Source: Amycolatopsis cihanbeyliensis (lineage in GTDB: Bacteria > Actinomycetota > Actinomycetes > Mycobacteriales > Pseudonocardiaceae). Taken from it: a stretch of 64,000 nt of DNA. Positions 50,903-60,329 of this stretch are shown here, piece after piece. Numbering within the stretch: position 1 is the stretch's first letter; each line of letters opens with the position of its first letter. A model generated the notes under the pieces. It searched no databases and was not told the origin of the DNA. It saw only the letters and a program-made list of their open reading frames with translations. The stretch is from NCBI RefSeq assembly GCF_006715045.1, contig NZ_VFML01000001.1, positions 3,936,501 through 4,000,500 of the forward strand, in the 5' to 3' direction. The translations under genes were made by a program, and so were the position numbers.

Positions 50903-50917
50903 TAGTAAATTAAACTA
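50903..50917. promoter_or_regulatory. MarR operator candidate
   Basis: TAGTAAATTAAACTA is an imperfect palindrome with TAGT/ACTA arms inside the most AT-rich stretch of the region. It lies between the divergent marR and membrane-protein starts, as expected for a MarR operator overlapping the promoter. Confidence 0.6.
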
Positions 50918-50935
50918 CTTTCGAGGAAGATATCG

Positions 50936-51480
50936 ATGAGGTGTGGACCTCGTGCGGAACTGAACCTCGCGCTGGCCGTACCGCGCTGGGCCTGGCGGTT
51001 CTGCCTGCGGTACCTGCCGGTCATCGGCGGCTTGTCCCTGCTGCCCGCCCTGCAACGGTTCGTGGTGGTGAACTGGGGCAGCACCTCCCGGCCTGGCTGG
51101 CCACCGGCACCGAGATGCTCGTGCTGGAGGTGCGCATCCTGCTGCTGGTGGTGATCTGGCGGTTGGCCATGCGCGGGGTGCCGCAGCGTGACCAGCCACC
51201 GTGGAGCACGGCCTCGGCGTTCGCCACGGCGCATTGGCCGAGCCTGGTGATCCAGGGCTTCCTGCTCTCGCTGGCCTTCCTGACCTTCGATCTACTCGCC
51301 GAGCAGGTGGTGGCCGGTCTGCTGCCGGAGTCGGCACGGCAGGGCTACCTGGCGGCGCTGCTCATGGTGAAGAACCCGACGGTGATCGCGTTCACCTTCG
51401 TGTGGATGGTGGGCATGCTCCGGCAGCTGCTCGGCTCGGACGTACCCGAGCCGGCGGGCCGGCGCCATGGCGACAGTTAG
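50936..51480 (+). pseudogene. Frameshifted small membrane protein
   Basis: From ATG 50936 the frame reads ALAVPRWAWRFCLRYLPVIG then GLSLLPALQRFVVVNWG. At about 51078 the sensible reading moves to another frame, HLPAWLATGTEMLVLEVRIL, and continues with helices (WPSLVIQGFLLSLAFLTFDL) to the stop at 51480. A one-base change near 51078 would give one protein of about 180 aa with four helices. It is either a recent mutation or a sequence error. It is divergent from marR and overlaps the GNAT gene end by 4 bases. Confidence 0.7.
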
Positions 51481-52124
51481 GCCCGCGCGGCGCTCGGTTC
51501 GGCGGTGGTGACGCTGACCTGACCGAGCAGCTTCTCCAGGGCCGCCTCGACGTCTTCCTTCCAGGAGATGGCCGAACGCAGCTCCAGCCGTAGCCGTGGC
51601 CAGCGTGGATGGGGGCGCACCGTCTTGAACCCGACGCTCTGCAGGAAGCCCGCGGGCAGCACGCAGTCGTGCTCCTCGTCCGGGTCCTCGGCGCTGCCGT
51701 TCTCCGCGTCCCCGAAGGCCTCGATCGCCCGTACCCCGCGCTTGGTGAGGTCCTTGGCCACCGCCTGCACGAGCACCCGACCCACGCCGCCGCCACGGAA
51801 CTCGGGCAGCACGTGGAAGCCGGTCAGCAGCACCGCGTCCGGGCTGGGCGGGGAAGTGGGGAAGGCGTTCGACCTCGGCACCGCGTTCGGTGGGGCGTAG
51901 AGCACGAAACCCACCGGAAGGTCGTCGCTGAACACGATCCGGCCGCAGGAGCCCCACTCCAGCAGCACGGCGGAAACCCAGGCCTCCTTCTCCACCTCGG
52001 TCTCGCCGAACTCCTCGGCCTGCTCCCGCATGTGTGGGGCGAGTTCCCAGTACACGCAGCGTCGGCACCGCCGTGGCAACTGCTCCAGGTTGTCCAGCGT
52101 GACGCCCGTGATGCGTCGCGACAC
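51477..52124 (-). CDS. GNAT family acetyltransferase (Rv3916c-like position)
   Basis: A 215-aa protein. The acetyl-CoA loop GFHVLPEFRGGGVGRVLVQA is a good GNAT motif A. The N-terminus has a Cys pair and aromatic motif (RRCRRCVYWELAPH) common to this actinobacterial subfamily. GTG 52124 has GGGGAGGG just upstream. The substrate is unknown. Location between cwlM and parAB parallels mycobacteria. Confidence 0.85.
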   Translation of the reverse strand: MSRRITGVTLDNLEQLPRRCRRCVYWELAPHMREQAEEFGETEVEKEAWVSAVLLEWGSCGRIVFSDDLPVGFVLYAPPNAVPRSNAFPTSPPSPDAVLLTGFHVLPEFRGGGVGRVLVQAVAKDLTKRGVRAIEAFGDAENGSAEDPDEEHDCVLPAGFLQSVGFKTVRPHPRWPRLRLELRSAISWKEDVEAALEKLLGQVSVTTAEPSAARA

Positions 52125-52351
52125 CAGCCCTCCCCGGAAGTTCTCATTGCACGGTACAACCACGATCGGCGCTGCCGCCGTCCGACGGCGCGCACGGAAG
52201 GTGGATCAGCGACCCACCGCTGAGGATAGGCTGATGTGACAACGGCCGGAAGGGCGGGAGCCGGTAAGCGAGCCCGGTTACACTCGATGGATCTACCCGC
52301 CGGTAGAACTCAGCATCACGACCTGTCTGCGACCTGTATGCGAAGTGCGAG

Positions 52352-53692
52352 ATGACGACCTCCGGACCACCCGAGCCCAAGCCGGGTAGCCAGGCCAACC
52401 AGGCCGGGCACCACAACCTCGACCCGCATCTCGACCGGTACGCCGCGCGTACGGCCGGGATGACCGCGTCCGAGATCCGAGCGTTGTTCGCGGTCGCCAG
52501 CCGGCCCGAGGTGGTCTCGCTCGCGGGCGGCATGCCCAACCTGACCGCGTTGCCGCTGGACTCGCTGTCCACCCAGATCGCCGAACTGGTGGCCGAGGAC
52601 GGGCTGGTCGCGCTGCAGTACGGCTCGGCGCACGGCGTCCCGACGCTGCGCGAGCAGATCTGCGAGATCATGGCGATGGAGGGCATCTCCGCCCACCCCG
52701 ACGACGTGGTGGTCACGGTCGGCTCCCAGATGGGCCTGGACATGGTCACCAGGCTGTTCTGTGACCCGGGGGACGTGGTGCTCGCCGAGGGCCCTTCCTA
52801 CGTCGGCGCACTCGGCTCCTTCGCCGCGTATCAGGCGCAGGTGGTGCACGTGGCGATGGACGACGAGGGCCTCATCCCGTCCGCGCTGCGCGAGGCACTC
52901 GCCGAGGCCGAACGGGCCGGCCAGCGGGTCAAGTTCCTGTACACGATCCCGAACTTCCACAACCCGGCCGGGGTGACCCTCGCCGTCGAACGCAGGGCCG
53001 AGATCCTGGAGATCTGCGCCGCGCACGGCGTGCTGGTGATCGAGGACAACCCGTACGGCCTGCTCGGCTTCGATGGCCAGACCTACCCGGCGCTGCGGGC
53101 CAGCGATCCGGACAACGTGGTGTACCTCGGATCCTTCTCCAAGACCTTCGCCTCCGGCCTGCGGGTCGGCTGGGTGCTGGCCCCCCATGCGGTGCGGGAG
53201 AAGCTGGTACTGGCGGCCGAGTCCGCCACCCTCTGCCCGCCCACGTTCAACCAGCTCGTGGTTTCCCGCTATCTCTCGACCCACGACTGGAAGGGCCAGA
53301 TCAAGACGTTCCGGGAGAACTACCGGCAGCGGCGAGACGCCATCCTGTCCGCGCTCGAGCAGCACATGCCGCCCGGCTGTAGCTGGACCAAGCCGGACGG
53401 CGGCTTCTACGTATGGGTGACCGTGCCGGAAGGGGTGGACACCAAGGCGATGCTGCCGCGCGCGGTCACCGCCCGGGTCGCCTACGCCTCGGGAACCGGG
53501 TTCTACGCCGACGGCCTTGGCAGCAGGCAGATGCGGCTGTCCTACTGCTATCCCACGCCGGAACGGCTTCGCGAGGGCGTACGCAGGTTGGCCGGCGTGC
53601 TCGAGTCCGAGATGGAGCTCGTGCGGACCTTCGGTAACGTGCCGAGCCGCGCCGTCTCCGGGCCGCAGTCGCCCTCGCCGGACACGGCCTGA
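52352..53692 (+). CDS. PLP-dependent aminotransferase, class I/II (2-aminoadipate-type)
   Basis: A 446-aa fold-type I aminotransferase. The N-terminal VVSLAGGMPN, the cofactor-binding TIPNFHNPAGVTL and EDNPYG and the PLP lysine Lys264 (LGSFSKTFASGLRVGW) are all present. The sequence style is that of the 2-aminoadipate/MocR-like transaminases, without an HTH domain. Likely roles are aromatic or aminoadipate transamination; the substrate is uncertain. A ligase gene for D-Ala-D-Ala-type bonds follows 41 bases downstream. Confidence 0.88.
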   Translation: MTTSGPPEPKPGSQANQAGHHNLDPHLDRYAARTAGMTASEIRALFAVASRPEVVSLAGGMPNLTALPLDSLSTQIAELVAEDGLVALQYGSAHGVPTLREQICEIMAMEGISAHPDDVVVTVGSQMGLDMVTRLFCDPGDVVLAEGPSYVGALGSFAAYQAQVVHVAMDDEGLIPSALREALAEAERAGQRVKFLYTIPNFHNPAGVTLAVERRAEILEICAAHGVLVIEDNPYGLLGFDGQTYPALRASDPDNVVYLGSFSKTFASGLRVGWVLAPHAVREKLVLAAESATLCPPTFNQLVVSRYLSTHDWKGQIKTFRENYRQRRDAILSALEQHMPPGCSWTKPDGGFYVWVTVPEGVDTKAMLPRAVTARVAYASGTGFYADGLGSRQMRLSYCYPTPERLREGVRRLAGVLESEMELVRTFGNVPSRAVSGPQSPSPDTA

Positions 53693-53733
53693 GACGCTGA
53701 TTCCGCCCCCTGCACAGTGAAGGAGCTTCTCGG

Positions 53734-54684
53734 GTGACCGAACCTACCGTTGCCGTGCTCGCCGGCGGCCTCTCCCACGAGCGCGACGTATCCCTGCGCT
53801 CCGGCCGCAGGCTGTCCGCCGCCTTGCGCGGCGAAGGGCTGACCGTGGAGGAATGGGACACCGACGGCAGCCTCCTCGACCGGTTGCGCGAGCAGCGGCC
53901 GGATGCCGCGGTGGTGGCGCTGCACGGCGGCGAGGGGGAGAACGGCTCGGTGCAGACCGTGCTGGAAATGCTGCGCGTGCCGTACGTGGGCACCAACTCG
54001 CACGGCTGCCGCCGGGCCTGGGACAAGCCCACCGCCAAAACACTGGTCGCCGAGGCGGACTTCCACACCCCGGACTGGGTGGCGCTGCCGCACAGCACCT
54101 TCCGCGAACTGGGCGCGCGGGCCGTGCTGAACGCCATGGTGGACCGGCTCGAGCTGCCGTTGATCCTCAAGCCCGACCAGGGCGGCTCCGCACTGGGTGC
54201 GCAGGTGGTCCGGGACGCCGCGGACCTGCCCGCGGCCATGGTCGGCTGCTTCGCCTACGGGGAGACCGTGCTGGCGGAACGGTTCGTCGATGGCGTGGAG
54301 GTAGCCGTCACGGTCGTCGAGCGCACGGCGGAACCCGAACCGCTGCCCGCCGTGGAGATCGTGCCGGAAAGCGGGGTCTACGACTACACCGCCCGATACA
54401 CCGCGGGACTCACCGACTTCTTCGCACCGGCACGGCTACCGGAGGACACGGCCAAGGCGGTCGGCGAACTCGCGGTGGCCGCACACCGCCTGCTCGGTCT
54501 GCGGGACATCTCCCGCACCGACGCCGTGGTGATGGCGGACGGAACCATCCAGTTCCTGGAAGTCAACCCTTCGCCGGGATTGACCGAGACCTCCACCGTC
54601 CCGATGGCGGTGGAGGCGGCTGGCGCCTCCCTCGGCGCGGTGTTCGCCGATCTGGTCACGCGGGCAATCCACCGCGGCGGATGA
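53734..54684 (+). CDS. D-alanine-D-alanine ligase-like ATP-grasp protein
   Basis: A 316-aa protein. The start VAVLAGGLSHERDVSLRSGR is the Ddl signature. ATP-grasp elements include LPLILKPDQGGSALG, ERFVDGVEVAVTV and the metal-binding FLEVNPSPGLTETS. It is somewhat shorter than housekeeping Ddl (~350 aa), so it may be a paralogue making a different amino-acid amide bond. GTG 53734 follows AAGGAG. It is convergent with parB. The preceding aminotransferase may supply its substrate; this is inference. Confidence 0.82.
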   Translation: MTEPTVAVLAGGLSHERDVSLRSGRRLSAALRGEGLTVEEWDTDGSLLDRLREQRPDAAVVALHGGEGENGSVQTVLEMLRVPYVGTNSHGCRRAWDKPTAKTLVAEADFHTPDWVALPHSTFRELGARAVLNAMVDRLELPLILKPDQGGSALGAQVVRDAADLPAAMVGCFAYGETVLAERFVDGVEVAVTVVERTAEPEPLPAVEIVPESGVYDYTARYTAGLTDFFAPARLPEDTAKAVGELAVAAHRLLGLRDISRTDAVVMADGTIQFLEVNPSPGLTETSTVPMAVEAAGASLGAVFADLVTRAIHRGG

Positions 54685-54748
54685 TCGGCACCTTCCGTTA
54701 TCCCGAGCTCACCCGAGGCAACCGTCACCGTGACGAAAAGCCCGCGGG

Positions 54749-55744
54749 TCACCCTTCATCGGAAGATCGTGTCCGTTTTGCCTGATTCGGGGCCATAAGA
54801 GCCACGATACGTTCGAGGTCATCCACCGAGGCGAACTCGACCACGATCCGGCCCTTGCGGCGACCGAGGTCGACCTTCACCCGGGTGTCGAAAGCATCGG
54901 AGAGCCGCTCGGCGAGATCCTGCAGCCCGGGAGCCTCCATCGGCTTGCGCGCGGGCGCCTTCTGCTTGGCAGGCTTCTCACTCTTGTTGAGGGTGACTGC
55001 TTCCTCGGTAGCCCGGACCGACAGCCCCTCCGACACGATGCGGGCGGCCAGTTCCTCCTGACCTCCGGGGTCCTCCATGGACAGCAGCGCGCGAGCATGT
55101 CCCGCGGACAGCACCCCGGCCGCGACTCGCCGTTGCACCGGAAGCGGCAATCGCAGCAGCCGGATGGTGTTGGTGATGACCGGGCGGCTGCGTCCGATCC
55201 GTGAGGCGAGCTCGTCGTGTGTCACCTCGAACTCGTCCAGCAGTTGTTGGTACGCGGCCGCTTCTTCGAGCGGATTCAGCTGCACCCGGTGGATATTCTC
55301 CAGCAGCGCGTCCCGCAGCATCGCCTCGTCGGCGGTCTGCCGGACGATGGCGGGGATCTGCTCCAGCTCGGCCTGCTGGGCGGCGCGCAGCCGGCGCTCG
55401 CCCATGACGAGCTCGTACTCGTCGCCGGGAAGCTGCCGGACGACGATGGGCTGCATCAGGCCGAACTCGCGGATCGAATGCTCGAGCTCCGCCAGCGCCT
55501 CCTCGTCGAAGACCTGGCGGGGTTGCTTCGGGTTCGGCTTGATCGACCCAAGCGGCACTTCCTTGTACACCGCGCCGGCGACGTCACCGCCAGTGGCGTG
55601 GGCGGGGGAGGCGCCGTTCTCGGTCGCCTCCTCACCGTCCTCGATCCGGACCGGCACCTCGACGGTCTCGCCGTCGACGGCCGCCGGGCCGGTGGGAATG
55701 AGTGCCGCGAGACCGCGCCCGAGGCCGCCCCTTCGCTCGGTCAT
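54749..55744 (-). CDS. parB: Chromosome partitioning protein ParB
   Basis: A 331-aa parS-binding CTPase. The CTP-binding motif [11 protein letters not shown], the [20 protein letters not shown] region, the HTH ([20 protein letters not shown]) and the C-terminal dimerisation domain ([14 protein letters not shown]) are all present. The N-terminus ([14 protein letters not shown]) interacts with ParA. It overlaps parA by 4 bases (ATGA). Three parS sites lie within 2 kb. Confidence 0.97.
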   Translation of the reverse strand: MTERRGGLGRGLAALIPTGPAAVDGETVEVPVRIEDGEEATENGASPAHATGGDVAGAVYKEVPLGSIKPNPKQPRQVFDEEALAELEHSIREFGLMQPIVVRQLPGDEYELVMGERRLRAAQQAELEQIPAIVRQTADEAMLRDALLENIHRVQLNPLEEAAAYQQLLDEFEVTHDELASRIGRSRPVITNTIRLLRLPLPVQRRVAAGVLSAGHARALLSMEDPGGQEELAARIVSEGLSVRATEEAVTLNKSEKPAKQKAPARKPMEAPGLQDLAERLSDAFDTRVKVDLGRRKGRIVVEFASVDDLERIVALMAPNQAKRTRSSDEG

Positions 55745-56664
55745 TGGTCGTCCTTTCGTGCACCACGCTCGGCGAGCTCGCGAGCAGCGTCGAGGTAGCA
55801 CATGGCACCCCGGGAACCGGGATCGTAAGCGAGCACCGTCTGGCCGTAGCCCGGCGCCTCGGAGACCTTCACACTGCGCGGAATGATCGTCTTCAGCACG
55901 ACATCGCCGAAGTGATTACGCACTTCCTGGGTGACCTGGTCGGCCAGCTTGGTCCGGCCGTCATACATCGTCAGCAAGATCGTGGACACGGTCAGCGCAC
56001 GATTCAGGTGCTGCTGGACCAGGTCGATGTTGCTGAGCAGCTGCCCGAGCCCTTCCAGCGCGTAGTACTCGCACTGGATGGGAATCAGCACCTCGTGCGC
56101 CGCCACCATCGCGTTGACGGTCAGCAGCCCGAGCGAGGGTGGGCAGTCGATGAAGACGTAGTCGACGTCCAGTTCCGCCAGTGCCTCCTCGGACAGCGCC
56201 TCCTTGAGCCGGGCCTCCCGGGAGCCCATCGACACCAACTCGATCTCCGCACCGGCGAGGTCGATCGTCGCCGGAACGCACAGGAGGTTGGGCGACTGCT
56301 CGCTCATGGCGGCGGCCTCCGCCACCGACACCTCGCCGAGCAACGTCTCGTAGACGGATGGCGTGCCGGAGCGATGGTCCACGTTGAGCGCGGTGCTGGC
56401 ATTGCCCTGCGGGTCGAGGTCGATGACGAGTGTCTTCAGCCCGGACAGGGCGAGCCCGGCTGCCAGGTTGACGGCGCTGGTGGTCTTACCGACACCGCCC
56501 TTCTGGTTGGCGACCGTCATGATGCGGCGCCGGGTCGGGCGGGGCAACTGATGCTTCTCCGGATGCAGCACCCGCGCGGCTCGGTGCGCTTCCTGTTCGA
56601 TCGGTGTCCAGGCCAGCTCGTGGCCCGCACCCGGGGCTTCGGGTCGGGGGGATGGGGGATTCAC
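55741..56664 (-). CDS. parA: Chromosome partitioning ATPase ParA
   Basis: A 307-aa protein. The deviant Walker A is [17 protein letters not shown]; motifs [10 protein letters not shown] and FIDCPPSLG follow, as in Soj/ParA. A ~45-residue N-terminal extension from GTG 56664 ([15 protein letters not shown]) is typical of actinobacteria. Forms an operon with parB downstream; a parS site lies 52 bases upstream of its start. Confidence 0.97.
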   Translation of the reverse strand: MNPPSPRPEAPGAGHELAWTPIEQEAHRAARVLHPEKHQLPRPTRRRIMTVANQKGGVGKTTSAVNLAAGLALSGLKTLVIDLDPQGNASTALNVDHRSGTPSVYETLLGEVSVAEAAAMSEQSPNLLCVPATIDLAGAEIELVSMGSREARLKEALSEEALAELDVDYVFIDCPPSLGLLTVNAMVAAHEVLIPIQCEYYALEGLGQLLSNIDLVQQHLNRALTVSTILLTMYDGRTKLADQVTQEVRNHFGDVVLKTIIPRSVKVSEAPGYGQTVLAYDPGSRGAMCYLDAARELAERGARKDDQ

Positions 56665-56715
56665 CGGGCGCCACGCCTCCCTGTGGTCGACTTGTCAGCG
56701 ATACTCGAAGCGCGC

Positions 56716-56731
56716 TGTTTCACGTGGAACA
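56716..56731. promoter_or_regulatory. parS site 1
   Basis: TGTTTCACGTGGAACA matches the parS consensus TGTTTCACGTGAAACA at 15 of 16 positions. It lies between parA and rsmG, where ParB can nucleate and may also regulate parAB. Confidence 0.92.
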
Positions 56732-56792
56732 TTGAGTGCTCCGTACTGTGGGCTTGAGCATTCTTTCATCTCGGCGATCACGCACTGCGCTA

Positions 56793-57473
56793 CTACCTCC
56801 TCCGGCGGCCAGACGCCACGCGCGTCGACGCTCGTCGCTCGATGACCGCCACCAGGCTGACCGGATCCAGCAGTCCCCGGCCGCACTCGGCGACCTGTGG
56901 CGTACCGCCACCCGCACGCTGGATCTCCGCGCGGTCCCGCTCGATCTCCTCCGCGACACTCGCCCCCTTCATCGCGAGCAAGATGCCGCCGAACCGAGCG
57001 AGCGGAAGGCACCAGTCGGTGAGCCGGGCCAGCGGCGCCACCGCCCGGGCGGTCACCACGTCGGCGCCACCGACTCGCTCCCGCACCGCGCGCTCCTCCG
57101 CGCGGCCACGCTCGATCGTCAGGGGGAGTTCGAGCGTCTGCACCACTTCGGTCAGCCAGTCGACGCGCCGGGCCATCGGCTCCAGGAGAACGATATCGAG
57201 GTCCGGGCGGGCGATGGCGAGCGGTATCCCCGGAAGGCCGGCGCCGGAGCCGACATCGATCACCCGCGCACCGTCCGAAACGTGCTCGCCGATCACCGCG
57301 GAGTTGAGTACATGGCGCTCCCACAGGCGGTCCGTCTCGCGCGGGCCGACCAGGCCGCGCTCGACGCCATGTCGGCGAAGCAGCTCCACGTAGCGCTCGG
57401 CCACCGCCACCTTCGCACCAAAGATGTCCCCGGCGATCGCCGGTGTCCCGGTCGCCAGGTCATGGATACCCAC
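56793..57473 (-). CDS. rsmG: 16S rRNA (guanine527-N7)-methyltransferase RsmG
   Basis: A 226-aa SAM-dependent enzyme. The N-terminal helix RLWERHVLNSAVIGEHV, the SAM-binding motif VIDVGSGAGLPGIPLAIARP and the region VVTARAVAPLARLTDW are typical of GidB/RsmG. It methylates G527 of 16S rRNA; loss gives low-level streptomycin resistance in other bacteria. GTG 57473 was chosen. Located in its usual place between parA and jag. Confidence 0.96.
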   Translation of the reverse strand: MGIHDLATGTPAIAGDIFGAKVAVAERYVELLRRHGVERGLVGPRETDRLWERHVLNSAVIGEHVSDGARVIDVGSGAGLPGIPLAIARPDLDIVLLEPMARRVDWLTEVVQTLELPLTIERGRAEERAVRERVGGADVVTARAVAPLARLTDWCLPLARFGGILLAMKGASVAEEIERDRAEIQRAGGGTPQVAECGRGLLDPVSLVAVIERRASTRVASGRRRR

Positions 57474-57496
57474 TGAATCACTCCTCGATGGTCACC

Positions 57497-57512
57497 GGTT
57501 TCACGTGAAACC
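57497..57512. promoter_or_regulatory. parS site 2
   Basis: GGTTTCACGTGAAACC is a perfect palindrome with the complete GTTTCACGTGAAAC core. It lies 24 bases upstream of the rsmG start, so bound ParB may affect rsmG transcription. Confidence 0.95.
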
Positions 57513-57604
57513 GGCCTTGCCGATTCTCCCCGAAGTGCCACCGCGGGCACTCGCGACAGACCGCGAGTGTGGACAAATCCACTTCGACAACGGGCACCTC
57601 GCTC

Positions 57605-57620
57605 CGTTTCACGTGAAACG
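57605..57620. promoter_or_regulatory. parS site 3
   Basis: CGTTTCACGTGAAACG is a perfect palindrome with the full parS core, 108 bases from site 2 and just outside the terminator of the rpmH-jag operon. A single DnaA-box-like TGTGGACAA lies between sites 2 and 3 (about 57569). Confidence 0.95.
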
Positions 57621-57635
57621 GGGAGGGCCGGAACA

Positions 57636-57675
57636 CAAAAAAGGCGCGGACCGCCGGTACTGGCGGTCCGCGCCT
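57636..57675 (-). terminator. Intrinsic terminator of the rpmH-rnpA-yidD-yidC-jag operon
   Basis: A 14-bp perfect stem (57642-57655 with 57662-57675) and 6-base loop are followed on the minus strand by a T6 tract (A-run 57637-57642). It lies 20 bases after the jag stop. Confidence 0.95.
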
Positions 57676-57694
57676 GAGGTGACTGCGGTGCGGA

Positions 57695-58294
57695 TCAGGG
57701 TTGCGGGAAGACCACCACGCGCCGCTTCGGCTCCTCGCCTTCGCTCTCGCTGTGCACGCCATCCATCGCCGCCACCGCGTCGTGCACCACCTTCCGCTCG
57801 AAGGGGCTCATCGGCTGCAGCCGCACCCGCTCACCGCTCGACAGCACCGACTCCGCGGTCGAACGCCCGAGCTCGTGCAGCTCGTTCCGCCGGCCGGCTC
57901 GCCAGCCTGCGACGTCCAGCATCAGCCTGCTCCGCGAGCCAAGCTGCTGCTGCACCGCCAGCCGGGTCAGCTCTTGCAGCGACTCGAGCACCTGCCCGCG
58001 GGCGCCGACCAACTTCTCCAGGTCCTCGCCGCCATCGATGCTCACGATCGCGCGGCCCGCTTCCACGTCGAGGTCGATATCCCCGTCGTAGTCCAAGAGG
58101 TCCAGCAGGCGCTCCAGGTAGTCGCCCGCGATATCTCCCTCCTGCACGAGCACGTCCTCGTCGACCCTCGTGGACCGTTCCGTCGCCTCGGTCGCCTCGG
58201 TCGCCTCGGTCTCCTCGACGTCCTCGGCGTCGGCGACATCCGCGACCGCCGCCTTACTCTCCTCGGTGCCGATCGCGTCGACCGTCTCCGACAT
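57695..58294 (-). CDS. jag: Jag/KhpB-type R3H RNA-binding protein
   Basis: A 199-aa protein. The acidic N-terminus holds an EAT repeat run (EATEATEATER). A KH-like domain (IVSIDGGEDLEKLVGARGQV) and a C-terminal R3H domain (SPFERKVVHDAVAAMDGVHS) follow. Jag-family proteins bind RNA and influence cell-wall growth and membrane insertion. The gene is last in the yidC operon and 30 bases after yidC. Confidence 0.93.
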   Translation of the reverse strand: MSETVDAIGTEESKAAVADVADAEDVEETEATEATEATERSTRVDEDVLVQEGDIAGDYLERLLDLLDYDGDIDLDVEAGRAIVSIDGGEDLEKLVGARGQVLESLQELTRLAVQQQLGSRSRLMLDVAGWRAGRRNELHELGRSTAESVLSSGERVRLQPMSPFERKVVHDAVAAMDGVHSESEGEEPKRRVVVFPQP

Positions 58295-58324
58295 GTTCGT
58301 CTCCTCTCAAGCGCCCCGGTCGCC

Positions 58325-59578
58325 TTAGCGGCGCTTCCGCCCCGACTTCTTGTTCGAGCCGCCGACCGTTCCGGGCACTCCAGTGCCGTTGTCATTCGAG
58401 CTCTTCTGCTCGGTGTCCTTGTCGCGGGTGGGCGCCTTCTTCGGCTGGGCGGCGGAGCTGCCCTTCGCGCCGCCGTTCTTCGCCCAAGCGCCGCCACGCA
58501 GGTTGCTGTTGCCGCCTTTCGGCTGGCCGCCGCCCTTCGAGGGACCGCCGCCCTTCGAGGGACCGCCGCCCTTCGAGGGACCGCCGCCTTTCGGCTGGCC
58601 GCCGCCCTTCGACGGGTCGCCGCCCTTCGGCTGGCCGCCGGACTTCTTGCCTTCCGACCCCGGGCTCTTCTCCTGGTCCCCGTTCTCGGTCGATGCCGGC
58701 TTCTTCTGCTGCGTCGGCTTCTGCCCGGCCTTGGGCTTCTGCCCCGGCTTGGGCGCCAGCGCGGTGCGCTTCTCCACCGCCTCGGTCTTCTTCGCGTCCT
58801 CTTCCTTGTCGATGCGGGTGTAGACGATCCGCTGCTGCATGAGCGTCCAGCCGTTGTTGGCGAGCCAGTAGAGCAGCAGGCCGATCGGGAAGAACGCACC
58901 GAAGACCAACACACCGATCGGGAAGATGTACAGCGTCAGCTTGTTCATCACCGCGGTCTGCTGCGTGGCCGAGGCCGGGTTCTGCCGGGCAACCGAGTGC
59001 CGCGCGGTGAGGTGGGTGGCGATGCTGGCCACGATCATCAGTGGGATCGCCACCGGGGCGACGTCCCAGTGCCAGCCAGCCTCGGCACTCGCGCTGCCAC
59101 CCATCACGTCCATGTGCCGGATGGCGTCGCCCAGGTTGACCCCGAACAACTTGGCGTTGACGTAGGAGTCGTTGCCCGCCTTGTCGAAGAAGTAGTTCTC
59201 GGTCTTGCCCTCGCCGAAGTTGCGCAGCACCCAGTTCAGACCGATGAACACCGGAATCTGCAGGAGCATCGGCAGGCAGCTACCGAGCGGGTTGACCCCG
59301 TGCTCGCGCTGGAGCTTCTGCATCTCCTGCGCTTGCCGCTGGCGGTCGTTCGCGTACTTCTTCTGGAGCTTCTTGATCTCCGGTGCGAAGTCCTGCATCT
59401 TCTTCATGGACCGCACCTGCTTCACGAACGGCTTGAACATGATGCCGCGGACCGTGAAGGTCAGGAAGATGATGCCGAGCACCCACGAGATGGCGCTGGC
59501 TTCCCCGAAGACGAACCCGAAGACCTTGTGCCAACACCAGAGGATGAACGACACGGGGTAGTAGATGAAGTCGAGCAC
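58325..59578 (-). CDS. yidC: Membrane protein insertase YidC with repetitive basic C-tail
   Basis: A 417-aa Oxa1/YidC insertase. Helices include FIYYPVSFILWCWHKVFGFV and IFPIGVLVFGAFFPIGLLLY; the conserved core FKPFVKQVRSMKKMQ and PLGSCLPMLLQIPVFIGLNW is clear, including the hydrophilic-groove Arg of the family. The C-terminal ~130 residues are disordered and basic, with repeats of GGGPSK, ending KKSGRKRR, which may bind ribosomes. The repeats come from an 18-bp tandem array (58511-58636). GTG 59578 follows GAGGAG. Confidence 0.96.
   Translation of the reverse strand: MLDFIYYPVSFILWCWHKVFGFVFGEASAISWVLGIIFLTFTVRGIMFKPFVKQVRSMKKMQDFAPEIKKLQKKYANDRQRQAQEMQKLQREHGVNPLGSCLPMLLQIPVFIGLNWVLRNFGEGKTENYFFDKAGNDSYVNAKLFGVNLGDAIRHMDVMGGSASAEAGWHWDVAPVAIPLMIVASIATHLTARHSVARQNPASATQQTAVMNKLTLYIFPIGVLVFGAFFPIGLLLYWLANNGWTLMQQRIVYTRIDKEEDAKKTEAVEKRTALAPKPGQKPKAGQKPTQQKKPASTENGDQEKSPGSEGKKSGGQPKGGDPSKGGGQPKGGGPSKGGGPSKGGGPSKGGGQPKGGNSNLRGGAWAKNGGAKGSSAAQPKKAPTRDKDTEQKSSNDNGTGVPGTVGGSNKKSGRKRR
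58511..58636. repeat. 18-bp tandem repeat inside yidC
   Basis: Seven units of 18 bases with the form GCCGCCCTTCGAGGGACC or its GGCTGGCC variant encode the (GGGPSK/GGGQPK) tail. In-frame copy-number change would alter tail length without disrupting the gene. Confidence 0.85.
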
Positions 59579-59582
59579 TGAG

Positions 59583-59921
59583 CTACTCCTCGGTAGATGT
59601 ACCAGGTCTCTGGGTGCGGTGCCGGAAACTGAACGTGTCCGGGACCGGATCGCGCCCTGGCGGCGTCCACGGTCCGCACCGCAGCAGTCGACGCAGTGCC
59701 AGATACGAACCGCGCGCGGCACCGTGGCGGGTCAGTGCCTCCGCCGCGTACGCGCTGCAGCTGGGGTAGAACCGGCAGCTTGGAGGTAGGAAGGGAGAGA
59801 TCGCCTTGCGGTAGAAGCGGATGGGAAGCAGCAAGACCCACGCCACCGGACTCGGCCGGGCGGAACCCGACGGTCCCTGGCTCTCGGCCGAGGTCCGCTC
59901 GGCCCTCTGCGCTTCACTCAC
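59583..59921 (-). CDS. yidD: Membrane protein insertion efficiency factor YidD
   Basis: A 112-aa protein. The YidD core is [20 protein letters not shown] then [19 protein letters not shown] and [13 protein letters not shown]. It assists YidC at the membrane. GTG 59921 overlaps the end of rnpA by 8 bases, showing coupling. The yidC start lies 4 bases downstream. Confidence 0.95.
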   Translation of the reverse strand: MSEAQRAERTSAESQGPSGSARPSPVAWVLLLPIRFYRKAISPFLPPSCRFYPSCSAYAAEALTRHGAARGSYLALRRLLRCGPWTPPGRDPVPDTFSFRHRTQRPGTSTEE

Positions 59922-60306
59922 ACCGCTGGTCCGTTGTCGTTGCCGGCGCCGCGGCGCCGGGATTCGCTGGGACGGCCGGCAGCAGGCCGAGCCGGCGTAA
60001 CGCCGCATCAAGATCCGAACCGAGTTCGGCACTGGTCGCGCTGGCCGCGGCAGGCAGGGCCCGTACTACCAACGCACTGTCCTTGGTCAAGGTTCCGAGC
60101 CTGTCCGCCACCAGGTGGCGCAGGCGGCGGATGACCCGGTGCCGCACCACGGAGTTTCCGACGGCCTTGCTCACCACGAAGCCGGCTTTCGTCTCCTCGC
60201 CCACGAGTGCGTGCAGCACGAGACGGCGACGCCCGGTTCGGGCGCCGCCGCGGATGACCTTGCGGAACTCCTCACTCCGCCGCAGGCGAGCGTCAGCAGG
60301 AAGCAC
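59914..60306 (-). CDS. rnpA: Ribonuclease P protein component
   Basis: A 130-aa basic protein. The conserved segment [20 protein letters not shown] is the RNR motif, and [19 protein letters not shown] is the usual start. It binds RNase P RNA in 5' tRNA maturation. GTG 60306 was chosen. A Pro/Ala-rich tail extends beyond the fold. Lies 23 bases after rpmH. Confidence 0.96.
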   Translation of the reverse strand: MLPADARLRRSEEFRKVIRGGARTGRRRLVLHALVGEETKAGFVVSKAVGNSVVRHRVIRRLRHLVADRLGTLTKDSALVVRALPAAASATSAELGSDLDAALRRLGLLPAVPANPGAAAPATTTDQRCE

Positions 60307-60329
60307 GCCACGCCCCGGAGACGGCGGAA

